Shown piece after piece: positions 16,825 to 23,688 of a stretch of DNA of 64,000 bases. A model generated the notes under the pieces. It had not been told where the DNA came from. It did no database searches and saw nothing but the letters and a program-made list of their open reading frames with translations. Numbering within the stretch: position 1 is the first letter of the stretch; each line of letters begins with the position of its first letter. Source of the DNA: Microbacterium ureisolvens (GTDB taxonomy: Bacteria; Actinomycetota; Actinomycetes; Actinomycetales; Microbacteriaceae); assembly GCF_019511645.1 (NCBI RefSeq), contig NZ_JAEUAX010000002.1, positions 1 through 64,000 of the forward strand, in the 5' to 3' direction. The translations under genes were made by a program, and so were the position numbers.

Positions 16825-17832
16825 GTGCCGGTCGACCACAGCGGCCCCGTCGTGCATCTACTGCACGACAATCCCGAGTGGCTCCGCGTCTTCGAGCTGG
16901 CGTTCGCCGACGCCGGAGTGCCCCTGCGCACGTGGGAGTGGCACGAGTTCCCGCTGACGCTCGATCAGGCACCGCCCCCAGGCGTGTACTGGTCCCGGCT
17001 CAGCGCCTCCGCGCACACGCGCGGCAGGCCGCACGCCAAGGACAGCGCCCGCGCACTGCTCGGCTGGCTCGAGTCGTGGGATCGGCGGGTCGTGGGCGGC
17101 TCACAGGTGGCCGAGCTCGAAGTCAGCAAGGCCGCCCAGCACGCGGCGCTTCGCCGCGCGGGACTCGACGTGCCCCGCACCGTCGCCGTCGCCGATCCCA
17201 CACAGCTCGTCCCGGCCGCCGCCGGGTTCGCGGCGCCGTTCATCGTCAAACACAACCAGGGCGGCAAGGGGCTCGGCGTCCGGCGATTCGACGGCGTGGA
17301 GGAGCTCGCCGTCGAAATCGAGACGGGAGGGATCGACCCGTCCCCCGATGGCATCACGCTCGTGCAGGAATATCTCACCTCGCGTGACGGGTCCATCACG
17401 CGGGCCGAGTTCGTCGACGGACGCTTCGTGTACGCCGTTCGCGTGGACACGAGCGGCGGGTTTGAGCTCTGTCCGGCAGAGGCATGCGACGTGCCCGGTA
17501 CACCGGCTGAGCAGTTCACATTGCGGCACGACATCGGGTCGACACATCCGCTGGTGAGGGCCTACGAGCGCTTCTTGGCCGCTCACCGTATCGAGATCGC
17601 CGGGATCGAGTTCGTCGAGACGCTCGACGGACGCGTGGTCACGTACGACGTCAACACGAACACCAACTACAACCCCGCCGTGGAGCACGCAGCAGCAGAG
17701 CCTGCCACACGCCGTGTGGCGCGCGCCTTCCAGAGGCTGCTCCGCGAGGCGGGAAGCGACTCGATCCGACACGCAGCGCAACGTGTCGACAACGAGGTTC
17801 ACAATCTCGCGACCGTCTCCGATCAAGCTTAG
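16825..17832 (+). CDS. ATP-grasp ligase of unknown substrate
   Basis: The 335-aa protein has the ATP-grasp layout: an N-terminal pre-ATP-grasp domain (VVHLLHDNPEWLRVFELAFADAGV), SKAAQHAALRRAGLDVPRTVAV, the flexible loop AAPFIVKHNQGGKGLGVRRFDG, the adenine-pocket stretch LVQEYLTS, and the metal-binding end IAGIEFVETLDGRVVTYDVNTNTNYNP. The fold is closest in type to RimK/glutathione-synthetase ligases, which couple a carboxylate to an amine or thiol through an acyl phosphate. The GTG at 16825 follows GAAGG at 7 nt; the longer frame into the FMN reductase is rejected. A ligase inside an oxidative sulfur-scavenging operon is unusual and suggests conjugate formation or substrate activation. Confidence 0.82.
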   Translation: MPVDHSGPVVHLLHDNPEWLRVFELAFADAGVPLRTWEWHEFPLTLDQAPPPGVYWSRLSASAHTRGRPHAKDSARALLGWLESWDRRVVGGSQVAELEVSKAAQHAALRRAGLDVPRTVAVADPTQLVPAAAGFAAPFIVKHNQGGKGLGVRRFDGVEELAVEIETGGIDPSPDGITLVQEYLTSRDGSITRAEFVDGRFVYAVRVDTSGGFELCPAEACDVPGTPAEQFTLRHDIGSTHPLVRAYERFLAAHRIEIAGIEFVETLDGRVVTYDVNTNTNYNPAVEHAAAEPATRRVARAFQRLLREAGSDSIRHAAQRVDNEVHNLATVSDQA

Positions 17833-17842
17833 CGTCGAGCCC

Positions 17843-18424
17843 ATGAGCGGAATCCAGGTAACCTCCGACGATAACGGCACATCGAACCGCCGGCCGTCGC
17901 GCAGCTTCGGGCCCGCCCTCTCCGCGGACACCTTCAAGGCACTCTTCCGCGGTCATCCCGGCGGGGTCGCCGTCATCACCGCCAACGGTCCCGACGGACC
18001 GGTCGCCCTCACCGCCTCATCCGTGTCGTCCGTCAGCGTGGACCCGCCGCTGCTCATCTTCTCGGTGTCGGCCCACTCCTCCGCGTCCGCTGCCATTACG
18101 GCCGCCGGCACGCTCGTCGTCCACCTGCTCGACGCGGAGGACGTCGAGCTCGCCCGACTCGGTGCGACCAGTGGCGTCGACCGTTTCGCGGATCGTGACG
18201 CGTGGACATCCCTCTCCACCGGTGAACCCGTGTACCACGGCGTGCGCGCGTGGGCGCGTTGTGCCGTCGTCAGCCGGATGGATGCCGGCGGCTCCACGGT
18301 CATCGCCGCGCAGGCCATCCGAGCCAGCGTCGGAAGGACGGTCGATGTGGGCGCTTCGGCAAACGCACTGGTGTATCACAACCGTGAATGGCACAGACTC
18401 GGCGAGCACTCACTCATCCGCTAG
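17843..18424 (+). CDS. Flavin reductase, FMN-binding split-barrel family
   Basis: The 193-aa protein carries the flavin_reduct split-barrel pattern: FKALFRGHPGGVAVITANGPDGPVALTASSVSSVSVDPPLLIFSVSAHSS, and later AVVSRMDAGGSTVIAAQ with the closing YHNREWHRL. It should supply FMNH2 (or FADH2) from NAD(P)H to the luciferase-like enzymes. ATG 17843 is preferred because the family domain begins about 25 residues later; the Shine-Dalgarno sequence is weak. It lies 10 bp after the ATP-grasp gene and is the last gene of the operon. The following 250 bp hold no gene and no obvious terminator hairpin. Confidence 0.88.
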   Translation: MSGIQVTSDDNGTSNRRPSRSFGPALSADTFKALFRGHPGGVAVITANGPDGPVALTASSVSSVSVDPPLLIFSVSAHSSASAAITAAGTLVVHLLDAEDVELARLGATSGVDRFADRDAWTSLSTGEPVYHGVRAWARCAVVSRMDAGGSTVIAAQAIRASVGRTVDVGASANALVYHNREWHRLGEHSLIR

Positions 18425-18680
18425 ATCGTGGCACCAGCCAGGACCCGAATCCGGTCATCGTCGCCGCCGGGATCGATCCGATCCTGGCACTCGCGATCGG
18501 GTTCGAATGCCCGCGGGCGGTTCCCGATCGTTTCGCGCCCCCTCAATGATCCGGAATGCACGAGGTGGTCCCTCGATCGCTCGACGCCCGTTTGGGGATG
18601 CCTATCGAACGTGCTTGTGCCCGCTCGCAACGCACCGGTTACGAGCAATGCGCGGATGCGGATCCGCTCTGACGGGGTCG

Positions 18681-19532
18681 TCAGAGGTCGGCGGTTCCGG
18701 AGATGACTACGTCTGCGCGCCCACCGACCCAGATGTGACCATCTTCGCTGTTGATGTGCACGCGTCCGCGTCGGCCGATCGCGCCACCCTGAGCCGCGAG
18801 GTACGGCGCTCCTATTCGTCCGGTCGCGATGAGCCATTCCGCGGCGGCGGCGTTGAGGCTGCCCGTGACGGGGTCCTCGCGGAGCGGCCCGGCGCCGTCC
18901 GTGAAGAATGCCCGCACCTCGACAGCCGGCAGCGAGTCGGCTTCGTGCAGTCCGAGAACGCCGATGTCCCAGCGGCCGGGGTGCCGGAGGCATCCGGACG
19001 CAGGCTCAGAACAGTCGCCGCGTCTGCGAGTAGCACTCCCACCAGCCGGGGCCGTTGTCGAGCCACTCGGCATCCAGGATCTCCCCGTTTTCGATGCCGA
19101 GGATCTCGGCGACCGCCGTGAGCAGATCGGCGTCGACCGCGCCGGAGCGGAGTCGGGGCGGGGCGGCGAAGGCGAGGATGTCACCGTCGAGGCGCACGGG
19201 AACGACACCGGCACCGCATTGCTGCATGACTACACCTGGCGTGGCTGGGATACCACCGGCATCGGCCACGCGCGCGCCGTTCCCAACGTGGGGTGACCCG
19301 CGAAGGGGAGCTCGGTGTTGAGGCTGAAGATCCGTACCCGGTAGTCCGCATCGGGCACGGTCGAAGGGAGCACGAAGGTGCATTCCGACAGGTTCGTCCA
19401 CACCGAGAACCGTCGCATCGCCTCAACCGTCAAGCCATCCGCGTCGAGCACCACAGCCATGGGATTGCCGTCGTTGGAGCCCAGTCCGAAGACATCGACC
19501 TGCCGGAACACGCGTCGCACAACCGCATCCAT
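18681..19532 (-). pseudogene. Decayed PhzF-family isomerase gene
   Basis: Joining three minus-strand frames gives a near full-length (about 284 codon) PhzF-type protein: RRVFRQVDVFGLGSNDGNPMAVVLDADGLT, NLSECTFVLP with the family's catalytic Glu, ELPFAGHPTLGTARAW, then GPGWW, LLADAATVLSLRPDA and finally RWDIGVLGLHEADSLPAVEVRAFF with REDPVTGSLN. The frame is broken three times, each fitting a single missing base: near 19265 (after ARAW), near 19042 (GW/VGVLL) and near 18985 (before HPGRWDIG). A TGA follows soon after the second break. PhzF proteins are cytoplasmic isomerases/epimerases; this copy cannot make the full protein unless these are sequencing errors. Confidence 0.85.
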
Positions 19533-19627
19533 CTCCTGATCGTGCCTCCTGCGTGTGGACCTGTCGACAGACCACTTGGCACGCCGCGGACCGATGTGCG
19601 GGCCAGCGCCCCGAGCGCGACGGCACG

Positions 19628-19770
19628 TCAGGACCGGCCCGCCGCCTCTCGAGCTACCGATACGGTCTTGAAAACGATCCCGGCCGCCCGCAGATGCCGT
19701 TCGAGCGTGTCGACCCCGACGATCCCGCTCCGAGCGCGGAACGCCGACCAGCCATTGAAAACGCGCGGTG
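19628..19770 (-). other. Coding-like fragment between arr and phzF
   Basis: A minus-strand frame just downstream of arr reads VDTLERHLRAAGIVFKTVSV and ends at a stop at 19628. Composition is protein-like, unlike other shadows nearby, but no start or family is visible. It may be the remnant of a further gene in this decayed stretch. Confidence 0.2.
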
Positions 19771-20196
19771 CTAATTGATGATCTCGGCCCCGCTGTCGCG
19801 CAGCGCAGCCAGCCGAACGCGCCACGACGCGAGGGCCTCGGGTGTCAGCCGGGTCCATTCCGTGATTTCCTCGACGACGATCATGGGTGCGCTGGTCCGG
19901 TAGGAACGCGTGGGGTTGCCCGGGAACCTCTTGTCCGTGACGTTCGGGTCGTTCTCGAAGGCTCCGGTCGGCTCGACGAGATAGACGTGCGGCTCCGCTT
20001 CGGCGGGTCCCAGCATCGCCGCGATCTCGGCGGCCAGGCCCGCGCCGTCCCGAAGGGCGGTGAAGTACACGTGGTTCATGATGACCTCGGGCCTGTAGTT
20101 CGATCGGCGCCCAGCGACGAGCCGGTCTCCGGCGGCGAGATTGGCACGCGTGCCGTGAAAGAACGGGCCGTCGTCGAGTGAAGCATTGCCGCTCAT
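19771..20196 (-). CDS. arr: NAD-dependent rifamycin ADP-ribosyltransferase
   Basis: The 141-aa protein is full length for Arr. It has FFHGTRANLAAGDRLVAGRRSNY with the NAD-site His, NHVYFTALRDGAGLAAEIA, PHVYLVEPTGAFENDPNVTDK, RFPGNPTRSYRTSAPMIVVEEITEW, and the C-terminal GAEIIN. Arr transfers ADP-ribose from NAD to the C21/C23 hydroxyl of rifamycins and so confers intrinsic rifampicin resistance in many actinobacteria. The ATG at 20196 is preceded by GACAAT about 6 nt upstream, which could be a -10 of a leaderless transcript. It is flanked by the phzF pseudogene and small hypotheticals rather than by mobile genes. Confidence 0.93.
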   Translation of the reverse strand: MSGNASLDDGPFFHGTRANLAAGDRLVAGRRSNYRPEVIMNHVYFTALRDGAGLAAEIAAMLGPAEAEPHVYLVEPTGAFENDPNVTDKRFPGNPTRSYRTSAPMIVVEEITEWTRLTPEALASWRVRLAALRDSGAEIIN

Positions 20197-20318
20197 CGCG
20201 CAATTGTCGCACCAAGCAAGCTTGCGGATCGCGGCTGCACGGGTGCGTCACCTCAGTGAGCACCGCCCGCTTGTGGTGGGCGATGGGTGAGCAGTTCGGG
20301 ACTCTGATCGACGACACT

Positions 20319-20528
20319 TCAGCTCGCCTGTGGAGGTCCCTGGGATAACGCCTGTCGGATCCTCCAGACAGGGAAGCCGCTGAGCTGCGCAATCAGGTCG
20401 ACGTCGAACTCGTGCTCGAAGTAGGCCACCCGCACCGCCCGGATGCGCGACGGGTTGTCACCGAAAGCAAGTGTGAACTCGGTGGCGTAGCGTTCCCAGA
20501 CGCTCACCTCATACCCCGGTGCCGTCAC
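20319..20528 (-). CDS. Small hypothetical protein, 69 aa
   Basis: A GTG at 20528 with a GAGGTG-containing purine stretch upstream opens a 69-codon frame: TAPGYEVSVWERYATEF, then GDNPSRIRAVRVAYFEHEFDVDLIAQLSGFPVW, then RIRQALSQG. The composition is balanced with an internal predicted helix pair. No family is recognised. It is isolated, about 120 bp upstream of arr on the same strand. Confidence 0.5.
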   Translation of the reverse strand: MTAPGYEVSVWERYATEFTLAFGDNPSRIRAVRVAYFEHEFDVDLIAQLSGFPVWRIRQALSQGPPQAS

Positions 20529-20689
20529 GATGCATTCACCTCATCCCGGGTCTGACTCTCAGGAGTGGTCGCGGTGCTGATGCGATGCTAGGAGACCGTT
20601 GTTAACGCCAGGAGACGAGGAGATTCCGGGAAAGCTCGCTACGCACGGTGTGCATCACTCCGGGGGATGGCCCGCCCGGGCTGCACGGT

Positions 20690-20971
20690 TCACACCGGAG
20701 TGACCAGGGAAATCGGGTCCGGTATAGACCGAGTCGTGGTCGCGTCCGGTCGCCGCAGGCCTTGAGCGGTGCGGAGCACATCGTCCCGCGATGCATACCA
20801 GCTGGGGCGCATGCCGAGCCCTAGCCAGATTGCCTCGTAGCCGCCGTCGACTCGTTCGACGTAGGCAACCAGACGTGCCGCGTCGTGCTCGTCAATGTTG
20901 GTGTCGCACAGTCGCCACGCTGATTCGTCGAGCGGTTCGAACACCAGATTCTGTTGATCGACAGTGATCAT
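20690..20971 (-). CDS. Hypothetical protein, 93 aa
   Basis: ATG 20971 follows GGAGG at 5 nt, an excellent ribosome site. The product begins MITVDQQNLVFEPLDESAWR, continues LCDTNIDEHDAARLVAYVERVDGGYEAIWLGLGMRPSWYASRDDVLRTAQ and has a Thr/Pro tail. The GYEAIWL strand followed by a short helix is reminiscent of small domains found in many actinobacterial hypotheticals, but no function is known to me. Confidence 0.7.
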   Translation of the reverse strand: MITVDQQNLVFEPLDESAWRLCDTNIDEHDAARLVAYVERVDGGYEAIWLGLGMRPSWYASRDDVLRTAQGLRRPDATTTRSIPDPISLVTPV

Positions 20972-21117
20972 CTGAACCTCCGAACCAACAATGCGCCCTC
21001 GCCGCGCGCTTCACCAGCCCTTGACCGATCTTCGTGGATGACGTTCGGTTGCGCCCCAGCAATCCGCCGCACCTTGGTATGGAACCTGCCTTGGTCACCG
21101 CGTCGGGGTTGTTGTGG

Positions 21118-21279
21118 TTAACCTGGCGCTTCCGGCAGATGGCGGTTGCAGGCCTGGAAGTACCAGTAGTCCGCGTCGGCTTCGGCGCGGAGCCAGGCTT
21201 CCTCGAGGTAGGCGAGCTGTGCGTGCAGCGAGTGGGCTTCGTGTGCGGCTTCAAGCCAAAGGTCGATGAGCGTGGTCAT
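21118..21279 (-). CDS. Small hypothetical protein, 53 aa, coupled to a redoxin
   Basis: The ATG at 21279 overlaps the stop of the redoxin gene (ATGA), giving a 53-residue product that starts MTTLIDLWLEAAHEAHSLHA and ends with NRHLPEAPG before TAA 21120-21118. The middle (AQLAYLEEAWLRAEADADYWYFQA) is a long, Ala/Glu-rich amphipathic helix. The exact overlap and good composition make it a likely real gene that a length cut-off would miss. Function unknown; it may bind or regulate the redoxin. Confidence 0.6.
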   Translation of the reverse strand: MTTLIDLWLEAAHEAHSLHAQLAYLEEAWLRAEADADYWYFQACNRHLPEAPG

Positions 21280-21515
21280 GATCGGGCGATCCGGTCGATG
21301 TGGTCGGGGCGGAACCCGCTCCAGTGGTCGTGTTCGTCAACGACCACCACGGGAGCCTCGGTGTAGCCGAGTTCGTCGACCACGTACTCGCGTGCGGTGG
21401 GCTGTTCACGGATGTCGACCTCGACGAAGGCCACGCCTCTGCGGGTCAGGATGTCTTTGGTGAGCTTGCAGCGTTGGCAGCCGGGTCCGGTGGTGTAGAC
21501 GGTCACGGTGTTCAT
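21276..21515 (-). CDS. NrdH/glutaredoxin-like redoxin
   Basis: The 79-aa thioredoxin-fold protein opens MNTVTVYTTGPGCQRCKLTK, with the redox pair Cys13/Cys16. It continues ILTRRGVAFVEVDIREQPTAREYV and LGYTEAPVVVVDEHDHWSGFRPDHIDRI, the NrdH pattern in which WSGFRPD follows the cis-Pro loop. It should be a small disulfide reductant recycled by thioredoxin reductase. ATG 21515 is preceded by GGAAGG at 8 nt, so the much longer open frame upstream is not coding. No ribonucleotide reductase gene is nearby; homologues are common on actinobacterial mobile elements. Confidence 0.85.
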   Translation of the reverse strand: MNTVTVYTTGPGCQRCKLTKDILTRRGVAFVEVDIREQPTAREYVVDELGYTEAPVVVVDEHDHWSGFRPDHIDRIARS

Positions 21516-21539
21516 GACATTTCCTTCCTTCGTGTTGTT

Positions 21540-21835
21540 TGCCGGTGAAGGCACGAAGTGCCTGTCAGGGAGCGCGACGTGGAGTGCAACCCGGAGGGCG
21601 GAGGGGGAGAGAGTTTCGGCGCGAAATAAGGGAGCGCAGCGACCGCGTGCCGAAAGTCTCAGAGGAGCCGGCAGCGAAGCTGCTTGCGCGCAGCGGCGCC
21701 GACCGTAGACTGCCGCAGGCTTCACGGCGAACAACGCCCGCGGCAGCGGGCTGACAGGTACTGCCAGCCGCCCGCGGCTGACCAATGGAGTTCCGAGCGG
21801 TTCGCGAAAAGAGGTGTCACACCCTTTTTGGGGAC
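21540..21835. other. Structured intergenic stretch without a gene
   Basis: About 300 bp between the redoxin and the zeta-like pair hold no credible ORF. An imperfect inverted repeat pairs GAGAGTTTCGGC (21609-21620) with GCCGAAAGTCTC (21649-21660) around a purine-rich loop. Further GC-rich partial palindromes follow at 21738-21780. The density of secondary structure at the edge of an integrative element is what one sees at transfer or replication origins, but no relaxase or replication gene was found. Confidence 0.35.
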
Positions 21836-21845
21836 TCGGTACGAT
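21813..21845 (+). promoter_or_regulatory. Operator-promoter of the zeta-like pair
   Basis: GGTGTCACACC (21813-21823) is a perfect 11-bp palindrome placed over the expected -35, and TACGAT (21840-21845) is a -10-like box 18 nt before the ATG at 21864. The arrangement fits autorepression by the small first protein. Confidence 0.4.
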
Positions 21846-21863
21846 GGGCCGCGAGGAGGGTCG

Positions 21864-22118
21864 ATGCCCGGAGCGACCTCGCCATGGCGAGTCAACGATG
21901 TGGTCACATACGACTGGATGCGCCACAACGCCACCGCACTCACCGCACTGCTGATCGCTATTGCCCGCGCCGGTGGCGACGAGGCGGAGCAGGCCCGGGT
22001 CGAGTTGGCGGAGTGGCGTCGCGAGGTGGAGATGGTGGACGGGTTCGACCGGGCCGGAGTGATCGCGCTCGCGGACCGCATCGACCGTCGGATCCGTGAG
22101 CTTGAGGGGCCGCAGTGA
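21864..22118 (+). CDS. Small helical protein, putative antitoxin partner
   Basis: The 84-aa protein starts at ATG 21864 behind GAGGAGGG. It reads TYDWMRHNATALTALLIAIARAGGDEAEQARVELAEWRREVEMVDGFDRAGV and ends RIDRRIRELEGPQ: almost all helix, with heptad-like spacing. It overlaps the zeta-like gene (GTGA at 22115-22118), the usual order of an antitoxin before its toxin. The three-helix epsilon antitoxin comes to mind from size and position only; I see no sequence identity to epsilon. Confidence 0.6.
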   Translation: MPGATSPWRVNDVVTYDWMRHNATALTALLIAIARAGGDEAEQARVELAEWRREVEMVDGFDRAGVIALADRIDRRIRELEGPQ

Positions 22119-23110
22119 GCACCCCGATCGTGGACAACGCGGTTCGCGACGAGATCCTGCGACGCGACATCCTGCCGCTGTACTTCCCCGGGAACGCTTC
22201 GAGCGCGGCTCCGACGTTCACGCTGCTCGCCGGGCAGCCCGGCGCCGGTCGAGGTCGCGTCGCGCGACGTGAGGGAGGCGACGGCGACGCCGCGGTCGTG
22301 AACGCCGATGACCTGCGCGCTTTCCACCCCGGTTTCCTTGCCCAAGGGAGTGCGGCGTCGGCGGAGGTCGCGCAGGCGGTGGCGGGGTGGGTGGCCGGGA
22401 GCATCCGGCACGCCCGTGAGCATCATCGGTCGCTGGTGCTGGAAGGGTCGTTCGGCAATGTGGCCGCCGCGGCCGGCACCGCACAACGGTTCACCGCGGA
22501 GGGGTTCACCACCCGGCTGGTCGTGGTGGGTTCGACGCGCGCGCAGAGCCTCCTGTCGGTGACATCCGGATATCTGCGGGATATGCAGGCGCGGCGCCCG
22601 GGGGTGGTGACCGACCGGGCGGCGCATGATGAGGCGTTCGCCGCCACCCGCCGGCTGGTGGCGTCGGTGGAAGAGTCCGGGTGGGTGGACCGGGTGACCG
22701 TCGTCGCCCGCGACGGCCGCACGGTGTTCGACGGGGCCCGCACCGAGACCGGGCTCGCGGGGGCGCAGGCGGCACTAGTGGGGGCACAGTCGGCCCGGAT
22801 GGCTCGGTTCGATGCAACGCAGTGGTTGAGTGAACTGCACCACGTCACCGACTACGCCACCGGGTTGAGGGCGATGCCAGACGGAGTGGGTGAGCTGCTC
22901 GTGGACCTGCATGAGACGGCGCTGCGGGACGTGATCCCGCAGCTGCACATCCCCGCGGGCGGGAAGTTCGCGACCGCGATCGAACAGAAGACCGTCGCCG
23001 CTCTCGTCGCCCTCCGCCCGACCCTCACCCCGACCGTGGGGCCGATCGACATCGCCGCGCCGGTGATCGCGGCACCGGGGGGTCCGGAGCGTGGGGGCGT
23101 GTCACGGTGA
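22115..23110 (+). CDS. Zeta-toxin-like P-loop protein with degenerate Walker A
   Basis: The 331-aa protein follows the zeta/PezT fold: TFTLLAGQPGAGRGRVARR, VVNADDLRAFHPGF, then SIRHAREHHRSLVLEGSFGNVAAAAGTAQRFTAEGFTTRLVVV and YLRDMQARRPGVVTDRAAHDEAF. Zeta kinases phosphorylate UDP-N-acetylglucosamine and block wall synthesis. Here the Walker A reads GQPGAGRG: Arg46 and Gly47 replace the invariant Lys-Ser/Thr, so phosphoryl transfer is doubtful, while the NADDLR and EGSFGN substrate motifs persist. It overlaps the small gene before it and the resolvase-like gene after it. Possibly an inactive or repurposed toxin. Confidence 0.8.
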   Translation: MSTPIVDNAVRDEILRRDILPLYFPGNASSAAPTFTLLAGQPGAGRGRVARREGGDGDAAVVNADDLRAFHPGFLAQGSAASAEVAQAVAGWVAGSIRHAREHHRSLVLEGSFGNVAAAAGTAQRFTAEGFTTRLVVVGSTRAQSLLSVTSGYLRDMQARRPGVVTDRAAHDEAFAATRRLVASVEESGWVDRVTVVARDGRTVFDGARTETGLAGAQAALVGAQSARMARFDATQWLSELHHVTDYATGLRAMPDGVGELLVDLHETALRDVIPQLHIPAGGKFATAIEQKTVAALVALRPTLTPTVGPIDIAAPVIAAPGGPERGGVSR

Positions 23111-23688
23111 CTCGTCTGGTTGGGTATACCCGCCAGCTTGCCCCCGACCTGGACCCCGCCCCCGACGTCGCCGCGTTGACCGCGGTCGGGGTGGTGCAGG
23201 TGTTCGTGGACGACCAGACCACGGACCCCCGCAAACGGCCCGCATTGACCGCATGCCTGGCGTTCCTCGAGGCCGGCGATGTGCTGGTGGTCCCGAGTGC
23301 GGCACACCTGTCGCATGCCGTCACCCACTTCGTCAGCACCGTGGCCGCGCTGACGGCGCGAGGTGTCGAGTTCCGGTCGTTGACCGAGCCGGCGCTGTGC
23401 ACGGGTGTGGGCAATGCGGTGGATCCCGCCGAGGTGGTCGCGGCGGAGGAAGGGTTGCGGCGCCGGCTGGTGAGTCTGCGCACCCGGGCGGGGATGGCGT
23501 CCGCGGCCGCCGCCGGGAAGCGACCCGGCCGGCCGACGGTGATGACGCCGGAGAAGGTGGCGATGGCGGTCGAGCTGCGCAATCTGGATCGGCCGATCAC
23601 TCACATCGCGAGGGTGCTGGGGGTGAGCGCCAACTCGGTGCAGCGCGCCCTCGCTCCACTCCCCCGGCACTTCGACCCTGCGGGTTAG
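23107..23688 (+). CDS. Resolvase-like protein lacking the catalytic serine
   Basis: The 193-aa protein keeps the small serine recombinase layout: VGYTRQLAPDLDPAP at the first strand, VFVDDQTTDPRKRPALTACLAFLEAGDVLVVPSAAHLSH, a long helix (AEEGLRRRLVSLRTRAGMASAAAAGKRPGRP) and a C-terminal helix-turn-helix (HIARVLGVSANSVQRAL). In active enzymes the N-terminal strand ends in a nucleophilic Ser; here YTRQL has Leu11 at that position and the Arg-rich active-site pattern is reduced. It is probably a DNA-binding protein derived from a resolvase. GTGA overlap with the zeta-like gene implies one operon, and it converges on the next gene with overlapping stop codons. Confidence 0.8.
   Translation: MTRLVGYTRQLAPDLDPAPDVAALTAVGVVQVFVDDQTTDPRKRPALTACLAFLEAGDVLVVPSAAHLSHAVTHFVSTVAALTARGVEFRSLTEPALCTGVGNAVDPAEVVAAEEGLRRRLVSLRTRAGMASAAAAGKRPGRPTVMTPEKVAMAVELRNLDRPITHIARVLGVSANSVQRALAPLPRHFDPAG

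Noticed and set aside
18421..21300. Left attachment site of the tRNA-Arg element
   Set aside because: Searched by eye for copies of the tRNA 3' end (GGGACTCGAACCCC and neighbours); none found.
21516..21926. Upstream extension of the NrdH-like ORF to 216 codons
   Set aside because: A strong ribosome site precedes the internal ATG, and the extension covers a structured intergenic stretch.
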